Shown here one piece after another: positions 27,843 through 36,315 of a stretch of 64,000 nt of DNA. The notes beneath the pieces were generated by a model. It made no database searches and had not been told where the DNA came from. It saw only the letters and a program-made list of their open reading frames with translations. A program made the position numbers and the translations under genes. Numbering within the stretch: position 1 is the stretch's first letter; each line of letters opens with the position of its first letter. Origin of the DNA: Clostridia bacterium (lineage in GTDB: Bacteria; Bacillota; Clostridia; Christensenellales; Aristaeellaceae); the NCBI GenBank assembly GCA_017512985.1, contig JAFWEJ010000009.1:1-64000 (forward strand). Direction: 5' to 3'.

Positions 27843-27875
27843 CCCGATAAATGACGTTCTCCGCCATTTACCGGG
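27843..27875 (-). terminator. Terminator after the DegV gene
   Basis: Minus strand CCCGGTAAATGGCG GAGAA CGTCATTTATCGGG followed by TTTATT; one internal mismatch. Confidence 0.7.
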
Positions 27876-27902
27876 ACTTATTTTTCTATATCGGAAAAGT
27901 AT

Positions 27903-27936
27903 TAATTGTTCATTATACATTATTAATTATTCATTA
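27903..27936. repeat. AT-rich heptamer array at the DegV gene 3' end
   Basis: Degenerate copies of the heptamer (TTCATTA, TACATTA, TTCATTA) begin at the DegV stop codon and end before the terminator. More decayed than the other arrays. Confidence 0.6.
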
Positions 27937-28797
27937 CCGTTCTTTCCCTCTGAAGAACAGCGCCAGCGTTCCGGGGCCGGAATGCGCGCCGATGACCGAA
28001 CCGACATGGGTGATCAGCTGAACCTCTTTGCCGTATTCGTTCTTCAGGATGTCCCGCAGCATCTCCGCGTCTTCGATGCAGTCGCCGTGGGAAATAAACA
28101 CCGGGGAATCCGGCAGGATCGTCTCGCCCAGCTTCTCCGCCATCTTGCGGATGGACTTTTTCCGGCCGTGCACCTGGGTGATCTTGATCAGGTGGCCTTC
28201 ATTATCCACATGCAGCACCGGCTTGATGTTCAGGGCGCCGCCCAGAACCGCCGCAGCCGCGCTGACGCGGCCGCCCCGCTTCAGGTAAACCAGGTCGTCC
28301 ACCGTAAACCAGTGGCAGATGTGCAGCTTGTCGTTTTCCAGCGCGTCCGCATTCTCGTCCAGCGTCATGCCGGCGTCACGGTTCTTCACGCCCAGGTACA
28401 GAAGCAGGCCCTGTCCCGCAGAAGCCGCCAGGGAATCCACCACCCGGATCTTCCGGTCCGGGTATTTCTTCGCCAGGGAAGCGGCGACCTTCCTGCCGTT
28501 CTCGCAGGTAGCGCTCAGGCCGCTGGAGAAGCCCAGGTAAAGGATATCCTTTCCTTCTTCCAGAAGGGGTTTGAAGATATCGACAAACGCGTCCTCGTTC
28601 ACGCAGGAGGTCTTGGCCACCCGCCCGGCCCGCATGGCCGCATAGAATTCCCGGATAGGTTCTTCATGATCCTTCTGTTCTTTGCCGGTATCCGTGAACA
28701 GGAATGCCAGCGGGATCATCTGAACGTTCCACTCCGCCAGTTTGTCCGGAAGGATGTCGCAAGCGGAATCCGTAATCAGAACATAATTGTCAGCCAT
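27934..28797 (-). CDS. DegV family fatty-acid-binding protein
   Basis: Protein of 287 residues of the DegV (FakB-like) family, which binds a fatty acid for phosphorylation by FakA. Seen: TDSACDILPDKLAEW near the N-terminus, KTSCVNEDAF, FSSGLSATCENGR (SSGLSGT-like loop), VDSLAASAGQGLLL, and the late ISHGDCIEDAEML and HVGSVIGAHSGPGTLALFF. The start ATG has a strong AGGAGGAACAG site. Its promoter diverges from that of the Phe-leader transcript. No fakA gene is visible. Confidence 0.92.
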   Translation of the reverse strand: MADNYVLITDSACDILPDKLAEWNVQMIPLAFLFTDTGKEQKDHEEPIREFYAAMRAGRVAKTSCVNEDAFVDIFKPLLEEGKDILYLGFSSGLSATCENGRKVAASLAKKYPDRKIRVVDSLAASAGQGLLLYLGVKNRDAGMTLDENADALENDKLHICHWFTVDDLVYLKRGGRVSAAAAVLGGALNIKPVLHVDNEGHLIKITQVHGRKKSIRKMAEKLGETILPDSPVFISHGDCIEDAEMLRDILKNEYGKEVQLITHVGSVIGAHSGPGTLALFFRGKER

Positions 28798-28847
28798 GTC
28801 TGTTCCTCCTGCCTTACACTGCCGCCGGCCATGCCGGCAACAAAGGA

Positions 28848-28877
28848 AATATATCATTCCATACCAATTACTGTCAA
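28848..28877 (-). promoter_or_regulatory. Promoter of the DegV gene
   Basis: Minus strand: consensus -35 TTGACA (28872-28877), 18-bp spacer, -10 TATATT (28848-28853). Confidence 0.7.
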
Positions 28878-28915
28878 TGTTTCCGGGAAATACAATCAGA
28901 AAACAAACAAAAGAG

Positions 28916-28945
28916 TTGACAAGGTTCCCCGAACAGGAATATATT
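28916..28945 (+). promoter_or_regulatory. Promoter of the Phe leader/paaK transcript
   Basis: Consensus -35 TTGACA (28916-28921), 18-bp spacer, -10 TATATT (28940-28945). The transcript would begin near 28952, about 40 nt before the leader peptide start. Confidence 0.75.
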
Positions 28946-28991
28946 TTTCGCAACGGCAGAACTGCCGGATGCATGAAAGGAGATTTCAGCA

Positions 28992-29042
28992 ATGAAATCG
29001 TACGCGACCATCTTCTTCTTTAGCAGGTCAGCGATGGATTAA
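28992..29042 (+). CDS. Phe-rich leader peptide of a putative attenuator
   Basis: Sixteen-codon open frame MKSYATIFFFSRSAMD with AAGGAG nine bases before ATG. Three consecutive Phe codons (TTC TTC TTT, 29013-29021) are followed by the stop TAA at 29040-29042. The last codons overlap the segment that can pair with the terminator's left arm. Position between a consensus promoter and a strong terminator upstream of paaK matches a ribosome-mediated attenuator leader such as pheL. The ORF is read directly; the regulatory role is inference. Confidence 0.75.
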   Translation: MKSYATIFFFSRSAMD

Positions 29043-29104
29043 TACAGACGCGAACAGCGCTTTGAATCCACCGCCTTTTGAGTATGAAAAGGCGGTGGTT
29101 TTTT
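29008..29104 (+). promoter_or_regulatory. Candidate phenylalanine attenuator (mutually exclusive hairpins)
   Basis: Four segments can be traced. Segment 1 CCATC (29008-29012) can pair with GATGG in segment 2. Segment 2 GCGATGGATT (29031-29040) can pair at 9 of 10 positions with segment 3 AATCCACCGC (29065-29074). Segment 3 is also the left arm of the terminator with segment 4. A ribosome stalled on the Phe codons would cover segment 1, freeing 2 to pair with 3 and prevent termination; a ribosome that reaches the stop codon covers 2 and lets the terminator form. Confidence 0.72.
29068..29104 (+). terminator. Attenuator terminator upstream of paaK
   Basis: Perfect 12-bp stem CCACCGCCTTTT/AAAAGGCGGTGG with a 7-nt loop, followed by six T residues; no gene with a normal-sized product precedes it on this strand, so it is a leader terminator. 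Confidence 0.88.
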
Positions 29105-29184
29105 CATAGTCGCGGCCATCGTTGACAGAAAAAAACCGCGCGTCATATTGATTCCCTCTGAATGATCGCAAAGGAGATATAATT

Positions 29185-30489
29185 ATGAAAAAGTATTACC
29201 AGCCGGAGATCGAAACGGCTCCGCGCGAGAAGATCCTGGAGATCCAGAATGAAAAGCTCGTCAAACAGGTGAAGCACGTATGGGACAACGTGCCCTATTA
29301 CCGCCGCCTGATGGAGGAAAAAGGCCTCACCCCGGACGATATCAAGTCCGTGGATGACATCTATAAGCTTCCCTTCCTCAGCAAGGCCGACCTGCGGGAT
29401 ACCTATCCCTACGGCATGCTGGGCACGGACCTGAAGGACTGCGTCCGCATCCATTCCACTTCCGGCACCACCGGCAAACGCGTGGTTGCCTTCTATACCC
29501 AGCATGACCTTGACCTCTGGTCCGACTGCTGCGCCCGCGCCATCGTCGCGGCCGGCGGAAGCGAAGAGGACGTCGTCCAGGTCTGCTACGGCTACGGCCT
29601 GTTCACCGGCGGTTCCGGTCTCCATGACGGTTCCCACAAGGTGGGCTGCCTGACCCTGCCGATGTCCTCCGGCAACACAGAGCGCCAGATCCAGTTCATG
29701 ATGGACCTGGAATCCACCATCATCTGCTGCACCCCCTCCTACGCCGCCTATATCGGAGAATCCCTGAAGGAAATGGGATACAAACCCGAGGATAACAAAC
29801 TCAAGGCCGGCATCTTCGGCGCGGAACCCTGGACGGAGGAAATGCGGCAGGAGATCGAAAAGAGCCTGGGAATCAAAGCTTACGATATCTACGGCCTGAC
29901 CGAAACAAGCGGCCCCGGGGTGGCCTATGAATGCGAAGAGCAGAAGGGCATGCACATCAACGAGGACCATTTCTACGCCGAGATCATCGACCCGGATACG
30001 GGCGAGGTCCTGCCGGAAGGCTCCGTCGGTGAACTGGTCTTCACCGCCCTGGACAAGGAAGCCTTCCCGCTCCTGCGCTACCGTACCCGCGACCTGTGTG
30101 TCCTGAGCCGCAAACCCTGTTCCTGCGGACGTACCCATGTACGGATGGCCAAGCCCATGGGCCGCAGCGACGATATGCTGATCATCCGCGGCGTCAACGT
30201 CTTCCCGAGCCAGATCGAGACCGTCCTGCTCAAGGAAGGCTATACGCCCAATTACCAGATTGTCCTTGACCGCGAACGCAACACTGACACCTTCGATATC
30301 TACGTCGAAGTCGCTCCGGACCAGTTCTCCGACCTGATGGGCCAGATCCAGAAGATGGAGAAGGGACTCGAGTCCGCCATGCGCACCATGCTCGGCATCG
30401 GGCCGAAGATCCACCTCGTACCGCCCAAGACCATCACCCGCAGCGAAGGCAAAGCTGTCCGCGTCATCGACAAACGCAAACTGCACTGA
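29185..30489 (+). CDS. paaK: Phenylacetate-CoA ligase
   Basis: AMP-forming ligase of 434 residues making phenylacetyl-CoA (or an aryl-acetyl-CoA such as indoleacetyl-CoA) in the cytosol. Adenylate-forming motifs: HSTSGTTGK (residues 90-98), YGLTETSGPGVAYECE, RTRDL and the C-terminal subdomain GRSDDMLIIRGVNVFPSQIE. Strong AAAGGAG site. It is followed by an ACT-domain protein, as in other anaerobes, where the pair often accompanies indolepyruvate ferredoxin oxidoreductase. Under a Phe-type leader, the likely role is biosynthetic: phenylacetate to phenylacetyl-CoA, then reductive carboxylation to phenylpyruvate and Phe, a route known from rumen bacteria. The oxidoreductase genes are not in this window. 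Confidence 0.93.
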   Translation: MKKYYQPEIETAPREKILEIQNEKLVKQVKHVWDNVPYYRRLMEEKGLTPDDIKSVDDIYKLPFLSKADLRDTYPYGMLGTDLKDCVRIHSTSGTTGKRVVAFYTQHDLDLWSDCCARAIVAAGGSEEDVVQVCYGYGLFTGGSGLHDGSHKVGCLTLPMSSGNTERQIQFMMDLESTIICCTPSYAAYIGESLKEMGYKPEDNKLKAGIFGAEPWTEEMRQEIEKSLGIKAYDIYGLTETSGPGVAYECEEQKGMHINEDHFYAEIIDPDTGEVLPEGSVGELVFTALDKEAFPLLRYRTRDLCVLSRKPCSCGRTHVRMAKPMGRSDDMLIIRGVNVFPSQIETVLLKEGYTPNYQIVLDRERNTDTFDIYVEVAPDQFSDLMGQIQKMEKGLESAMRTMLGIGPKIHLVPPKTITRSEGKAVRVIDKRKLH

Positions 30490-30540
30490 TATAATTGTTT
30501 ACAGATTTGATTATTTATCGAAAACCATCTTGCTTTAATC

Positions 30541-30617
30541 ATTCATCGTGTATTCTTCATTGGTTTCTGCGTTGTACATTATAAAATTATTCATTGTTCA
30601 TTATTCATTATTCATTG
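30541..30617. repeat. Heptamer array between paaK and the ACT gene
   Basis: Degenerate units (TTCATTG, TTCATTA) repeated up to the ribosome site of the ACT gene, with a more decayed left half. Lies inside the presumed paaK-ACT transcript. Confidence 0.75.
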
Positions 30618-30631
30618 AACAGGAGGTTCCT

Positions 30632-31057
30632 ATGGCTATTACGCAATTGTCCGTCTTTCTGATGAACCAGCCCGGCGCCCTGGTGGACGCCATCAAATCC
30701 ATCTCCGAAGCGGGGATCAACATCCGCGCCATGAGCATCGCCGAAGCCAACGATTTCGGAATCCTCCGGATCATCGTTTCCGACAGCGACGCGGTGGGCA
30801 GGCTTCTGAGCGAGCAGTACCTCTTCTCCAGGACGGAAGTCGTGGCCGCGCAAATGAATGACCGCAGCGGCGCGCTCTACCCGATCCTTGTTGTCCTCAA
30901 CGAGGCAAACATCAACATCGAATACATGTATGCCTTCACCGGTTCCGGCCCGGAAGAAGCCTATGTGGTCTTCCGCGTCAACGACGTGAAAACCGCTGAG
31001 GAAGTGCTCAATGCCAACGGCATCCGGACGCTTTCCGACGAAAACCTGAAAATCTGA
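30632..31057 (+). CDS. Tandem ACT-domain amino-acid-binding protein
   Basis: Protein of 141 residues made of two ACT domains (MAITQLSVFLMNQPGALVDAIKSISEAGINIRAM and the second from about residue 70, AALYPILVVLNEANINIEYMYAF-like), a fold that binds small ligands, usually amino acids. Start chosen at ATG 30632 after AGGAGG; the frame is open further upstream through the heptamer array without signals. Paired with phenylacetate-CoA ligase; it may sense Phe or another aromatic amino acid and adjust the ligase, which is inference. Confidence 0.88.
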   Translation: MAITQLSVFLMNQPGALVDAIKSISEAGINIRAMSIAEANDFGILRIIVSDSDAVGRLLSEQYLFSRTEVVAAQMNDRSGALYPILVVLNEANINIEYMYAFTGSGPEEAYVVFRVNDVKTAEEVLNANGIRTLSDENLKI

Positions 31058-31143
31058 TTGTATTTTCCCCGTATTTTGTGTCCAAATGAACTGCAAACGT
31101 TTGAATTTGCAAATTCTGGTTATTTATCGCCCATTGCAGTCCA

Positions 31144-31172
31144 TTGTTGCCCAAACCCTTTTGTGCTATAGT
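31144..31172 (+). promoter_or_regulatory. Promoter of the 75-residue protein gene
   Basis: -35 TTGTTG (31144-31149), 17-bp spacer, -10 TATAGT (31167-31172). Confidence 0.55.
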
Positions 31173-31237
31173 ATGCGGCAAGCGGAGAGATCCGCAATCT
31201 CCAGTATCAGGCGCATCTGCGCGAAAGGAAGAGTAAC

Positions 31238-31465
31238 ATGAAGAAGGTTATCTGCAAGATCGAGTACGATACCGACGCTTCCGAACTGATCCAGAAGAAA
31301 GTTTTCGGCGTATTCGGCGATCCCAAGGGCTACGAAGAGTCCCTGTACAAGACCAAGGACGGCAAGTTCTTCCTGTACGGCTTCGGCGGCAGCGAGTCTC
31401 CCTACACTGAAGAGACCATCACCCGCCTGGCTGCCAACAAGGTTAAGGCCTGGCAGGAAAAGTAA
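31238..31465 (+). CDS. Small conserved-looking protein of unknown function
   Basis: 75-residue soluble protein with ribosome site AAAGGAAGAG, its own promoter and its own terminator, so it is clearly a gene. Begins MKKVICKIEYDTDASELIQKK, includes GVFGDPKGYEESLYKTKDGKFFLYGFGG and ends in a Lys-rich helix. I do not recognise the family. No signal peptide, membrane segment or metal motif. Mixed alpha/beta composition suggests a compact fold. Confidence 0.8.
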   Translation: MKKVICKIEYDTDASELIQKKVFGVFGDPKGYEESLYKTKDGKFFLYGFGGSESPYTEETITRLAANKVKAWQEK

Positions 31466-31476
31466 GCCCTTCGGCA

Positions 31477-31513
31477 AAAACCGCCCGGTTCATCAGAACC
31501 GAGGCGGTTTTTT
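31477..31513 (+). terminator. Terminator of the 75-residue protein gene
   Basis: AAAACCGCC...GGCGGTTTT stem with an inner CGGTT/AACCG helix, followed by a T run. Confidence 0.85.
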
Positions 31514-31520
31514 CAGTGTA

Positions 31521-31546
31521 AAATGCACAATTCACAATGCACAATG
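31521..31546. repeat. Heptamer array in inverted orientation
   Basis: Copies of CACAATG/CACAATT read on the plus strand, the reverse complement of the array at 31632-31664, just after the terminator of the 75-residue gene. Confidence 0.75.
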
Positions 31547-31596
31547 TTTTCTTCTTCCCGAAACAGCTCGCTCTTATGGCCATATATTTATACGAT

Positions 31597-31631
31597 AAAA
31601 GACGGCACAGCATAAACTGTACCGTCCTTTT
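31597..31631 (-). terminator. Terminator after gdhA
   Basis: Minus strand AAAAGGACGGTACAG/CTGTGCCGTCTTTT hairpin ending in T residues, with two mismatches; lies beyond the heptamer array that follows the gdhA stop. Confidence 0.75.
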
Positions 31632-31664
31632 CATTGTGCATTATGCATTATGAATTGTGCATTG
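31632..31664. repeat. Heptamer array at the gdhA 3' end
   Basis: Four to five units of CATTGTG/CATTATG between the gdhA stop codon and its terminator hairpin. Confidence 0.85.
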
Positions 31665-31665
31665 T

Positions 31666-33069
<1,404 letters not shown>

Positions 33070-33092
33070 ACGCCCTTGCCTTTACGGGTGAA

Positions 33093-33121
33093 ACTATATG
33101 CCCGCCCGGTGCCTTTGTCAA
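33093..33121 (-). promoter_or_regulatory. Promoter of gdhA
   Basis: Minus strand: -35 TTGACA (33116-33121), 17-bp spacer, -10 TATAGT (33093-33098). The spacer contains one arm of a 10-bp GCCCGCCCGG/CCGGGCGGGC inverted repeat spanning 33101-33136. Confidence 0.75.
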
Positions 33122-33161
33122 TGCGCCGGGCGGGCAATTTCAGTATTAATAATGTTTTTTG

Positions 33162-34859
33162 TCAGTCCGCGTCCGTAACCTGTTCCGTCGTGTAGTATCC
33201 GTTCATCCAGGCCGTCCGTTCGGTGATCCATGTCCGCAGGTATTCCACCGCGCGGTCAAAGTTCACACCGGCCTCTTTCTTGGTCGCCTTGTCGCTGACG
33301 CCCCACCTTTTGGCATTCATCTGTGCCGAAGCGCTGATCCGTTCCTTGTACCCGTCCAGCGAGCGGACGATCCCGCCCGGTTTCGCTTCCCGTGTGCCCA
33401 GCAGAACCTCCGCAAGCGGCCTGAAGTCCCGCTGCCAGATCAGTCCGGTCAGTTCCCGGAACGCTTCGTGCTGATACAGCAGCCAGTACAGGTTGGCGTT
33501 CCTCCTGTATGTTGTCACATAGGGCGTATCTGTAGTCACTCCCCGGTCCTTCATGTTCCCGAAGGAAAGGTCATAGTCCCATGCCGGCCCGGCGTAGATC
33601 AGCGGGTCCACCAGGTCGGAATCCTTATACATGAACTGGCTTCCCCCGGCAAGGTCATAGTTTTTGCAGAAATCTTCAATCAGCAGCTTCTGCGCAAACG
33701 AGGTCACGTCCAGGTACTCCCCATAGGTTTTCCCCGTCGTCGGATTAATCCCGTCGGCCGCCATGACCGCCTGCTGCATTTCCGAAATCCGGCCTGCCAG
33801 GTATTCGGCCTGTCCCCTGCTGGGACAGGTCGGTTCCTTGATCCGGATACTGAGCTCTTTCTTTGTCCTGAATCCCGGCAGCTGATAATCTCTCAGCCGC
33901 GCGTATTTTTCAACGGTAAAGATATACCCGCCGGTAATATCCTCCGGATCCGCAACCGACGGATAGCTCCGCATCAGCGGCACGCCTTCCGCCCTGCCCT
34001 GGCGCAGCGTCCCGGCGTCGAACGGTTCAGGGTTTACCTTCTCCGTCGCTTTTTCCAGGTTCGTGATGTCGATCCTGCCCTTGCCGATCTGGATCTTCTC
34101 CGTCATCAGGTACAGGCCGTTGTAAATCCCGTTGATCCATACGTCAGCCTGCACACAGCCGGCCGCGTTCTTCAGGCCGGCTTCCCGGCTCAGGTCCAGC
34201 ATAATCTGGTTCCGCAGCAGGCTCACATCCACCCAGTTTGCCAGCAGCACCCATGTCTTTCCTTTGCCCATGCCGCTCAGGGACGCTTTTTCCGCCAGTT
34301 TCAGCTGGTACGGTTTCTTGGAATACAGGAAGGTGTTGTTGCCCCGGCATCTCAGCTGTTCCAGCGCGCCGTCGTAGCTCACCGATCCGTCTGCCTCTTC
34401 ATAGACGGCGCGGCCTTCCGTAATCCTGTGTTTCTTGCTGCTGTTGACATCGCTCAGCTGTTTCCTGTCCACTTCCAGGAACAGCGCGGGGATCTCTGAA
34501 CCCTGCATGATCAGCAGGTATCCGCGGTCCTGTCCCTGCCCGTTCCGGACAACAACTGTCTGATCCTTTATTCCGCTCAGGTCAACCGGTTCGCCGGGCA
34601 CGGCCCGGATCTGCTCTTTACCCAGCAGCAGTACTTCCGTGCATTCCATTTCCAGCGTGATCTGTGTCAGGTCCCAGCAGCCCGGCAGGCTGAGGACCAT
34701 CGTGTTGTCCTTCCACCGGGCGGTAACTCTGGCCCCGCACCGGGAAGGGCATCCTGCGTACAGCGCCCGCTGCGAAACCGCATATGCCTTACCGGAAAGC
34801 AGCAGAAACAGGATCCCCGTTACGGCGATCCTGATCAGCCATTTCCCCTTTTCACGCAT
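33162..34859 (-). CDS. CotH kinase family protein, secreted or membrane-anchored
   Basis: Protein of 565 residues. Signal or anchor MREKGKWLIRIAVTGILFLLLSGKAYA, then a beta domain, then the CotH kinase-like domain (RCRGNNTFLYSKKPYQLKLAEKASL, WVLLANWVDVSLLRNQIMLDLSREAG, VDVWINGIYNGLYLMTEKI, EDFCKNYDLAGGSQFMYKD, PAWDYDLSFGN with the DxD-like Asp residues). Family members phosphorylate surface proteins or bind polymers. Start at ATG 34857-34859 with GAGAAGG upstream. It is the last gene of a seven-gene operon, 16 bp after the ABC ATPase gene; why a CotH protein travels with thiol-redox and transport genes is unclear. Confidence 0.88.
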   Translation of the reverse strand: MREKGKWLIRIAVTGILFLLLSGKAYAVSQRALYAGCPSRCGARVTARWKDNTMVLSLPGCWDLTQITLEMECTEVLLLGKEQIRAVPGEPVDLSGIKDQTVVVRNGQGQDRGYLLIMQGSEIPALFLEVDRKQLSDVNSSKKHRITEGRAVYEEADGSVSYDGALEQLRCRGNNTFLYSKKPYQLKLAEKASLSGMGKGKTWVLLANWVDVSLLRNQIMLDLSREAGLKNAAGCVQADVWINGIYNGLYLMTEKIQIGKGRIDITNLEKATEKVNPEPFDAGTLRQGRAEGVPLMRSYPSVADPEDITGGYIFTVEKYARLRDYQLPGFRTKKELSIRIKEPTCPSRGQAEYLAGRISEMQQAVMAADGINPTTGKTYGEYLDVTSFAQKLLIEDFCKNYDLAGGSQFMYKDSDLVDPLIYAGPAWDYDLSFGNMKDRGVTTDTPYVTTYRRNANLYWLLYQHEAFRELTGLIWQRDFRPLAEVLLGTREAKPGGIVRSLDGYKERISASAQMNAKRWGVSDKATKKEAGVNFDRAVEYLRTWITERTAWMNGYYTTEQVTDAD

Positions 34860-34875
34860 TGCCGGCGCCTTCTCT

Positions 34876-35619
34876 TTATTCGTTGTTCTGGATCTTCCGG
34901 ATGAATTCCCGCGCGCGGGCTTCCGCCGGATGTTCAAAGAACTGTTTCGACGGTGCGGCCTCAACTACCTTCCCGCCTTCCATGAACATCACCTTGTTGG
35001 ACACGTTCCGTGCGAAATCCATCTCGTGTGTTACCACAAGCATTGTCATTCCGTCTTCCGCCAGGTCGCGCATCACGGACAGCACTTCACCGATCAGTTC
35101 CGGGTCAAGCGCGCTGGTCGGCTCGTCAAAATAGATGATCTCCGGATCCGCCGCCATCGCCCGGGCAATCGCCACGCGCTGCTGCTGGCCGCCGGAAAGC
35201 TGGGAAGGATAACTCTTCAGTTTATCGGACATTCCGACTTTTCCCAGTACCCGCAGGGCAGTTTCCTCCGCCTGCTTCTTTTCCATGCCTCTTCCGGATG
35301 TCAGTCCGAGCGTCACGTTCTGCAGTACTGTTTTGTTCTGGAACAGGTTATAGTTCTGGAACACAAAACCCGTCTTCCGCCGCAGCCGGGCGATATCCTT
35401 CTTATCCGTGCTGTGGAGATCGAAGTGTTCCCCGTCAAAAACGAGGCTGCCGCTGTCCGCGGTCTCCAGGAAATTGAGGCAGCGCAGGAATGTCGTTTTG
35501 CCGGAACCGCTCGGCCCGAGGATTGCCACCACGTCGCCCTTTTCCACATCCAGGCTGATGCCGTCCAGAACGGTCTGTCCGTCAAAGCTTTTCTTTACAT
35601 CCCGTATCTCAAGCATCAT
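34876..35619 (-). CDS. Polar amino acid ABC transporter ATPase
   Basis: 247-residue ATPase of the GlnQ/TcyC class. Walker A GPSGSGKTT (residues 35-43), Q-loop FQNYNLF, signature LSGGQQQR, Walker B IIYFDEPTSALD, switch His in VTHE. Start overlaps the permease stop (ATGA). With the permease and binding protein upstream it forms a complete importer. Sequence class suits cystine, glutamine or another polar amino acid; operon context with thioredoxin favours cystine (inference). Confidence 0.93.
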   Translation of the reverse strand: MMLEIRDVKKSFDGQTVLDGISLDVEKGDVVAILGPSGSGKTTFLRCLNFLETADSGSLVFDGEHFDLHSTDKKDIARLRRKTGFVFQNYNLFQNKTVLQNVTLGLTSGRGMEKKQAEETALRVLGKVGMSDKLKSYPSQLSGGQQQRVAIARAMAADPEIIYFDEPTSALDPELIGEVLSVMRDLAEDGMTMLVVTHEMDFARNVSNKVMFMEGGKVVEAAPSKQFFEHPAEARAREFIRKIQNNE

Positions 35620-36290
35620 GTGCGGACACCTCCGTAGCTCGCCAGCCGCTTCTCGCCTTTACGCTGAATCCAGCTCAGGATCGTGCAGAACGCCAGGTAG
35701 ATCAGCGCAACCTCGACGTACAGAAGCAGTGTTTCATATCTCCTGCCGTTGAAATTCTGGGCTTGCTTGAGCATCTCGACCACTGTGATGGTGGCCGCCA
35801 GGCTGGTGCCCTTCAGCATGGAGATCAGGGAATTGCTCAGCGCGGGAAATGCCATGCGCAGCGCCTGCGGCAGCACAACATGCCACATGGTTTGTCCGTA
35901 ACTCATACCGACGCAGTAACCGGCCTCCATCTGGCCCACGTTCACGCCTTCCAGCGTTCCCCGGATCGCCTCTGCCATATAGGCGCCTTCGTTGAAGCCG
36001 AACACCAGCACTGCTGCCGGAAACGCGTCAAACACAATGCCTACGCTTGGGAGGCCGTAGAACACAAGATACAGCTGCACCAGCAGCGGTGTTCCCCGGA
36101 TGACCCAGATATAGAAGCGGCATACCTGTTGCAGCCCGCTGATCTTTGCGTACTGAATCAGCGCGACAATTACAGCGATGATCAGCGCGAGAGCAAAAGA
36201 AAGCACGGTCAGGGGGATCGTAACCTCTATTCCGGTTATCAGAAGTTTGGGGAAAGTTTCTTTGATGATCCCCCACAGCCGGTCATCCAT
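35616..36290 (-). CDS. Polar amino acid ABC transporter permease
   Basis: 224-residue inner-membrane permease of the HisM/GlnP type with about five helices and the ATPase-contact loop EAIRGTLEGVNVGQMEAGYCVGMSYGQTMWHVVLPQALRMAFPALSNSLISMLKG-type segment (EAA motif, about residues 105-160). Alone it would function as a homodimer. Lies 25 bp after the binding-protein gene and overlaps the ATPase gene by 4 bp. Confidence 0.92.
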   Translation of the reverse strand: MDDRLWGIIKETFPKLLITGIEVTIPLTVLSFALALIIAVIVALIQYAKISGLQQVCRFYIWVIRGTPLLVQLYLVFYGLPSVGIVFDAFPAAVLVFGFNEGAYMAEAIRGTLEGVNVGQMEAGYCVGMSYGQTMWHVVLPQALRMAFPALSNSLISMLKGTSLAATITVVEMLKQAQNFNGRRYETLLLYVEVALIYLAFCTILSWIQRKGEKRLASYGGVRT

Positions 36291-36315
36291 AATGATCTTC
36301 CTTCCGAATGGTTCG

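Noticed and set aside
28946-29104. T-box riboswitch upstream of paaK
   Set aside because: A terminator and long leader invite this, but I find no T-box sequence (AGGGTGGNACCGCG-like) and no specifier-loop layout; the leader peptide with Phe codons explains the elements better.
29122-29151. Second promoter (TTGACA, 18 bp, TATTGA) between the attenuator terminator and paaK
   Set aside because: The -10 matches consensus at only three of six positions. It is kept in mind because, if real, it would bypass the attenuator.
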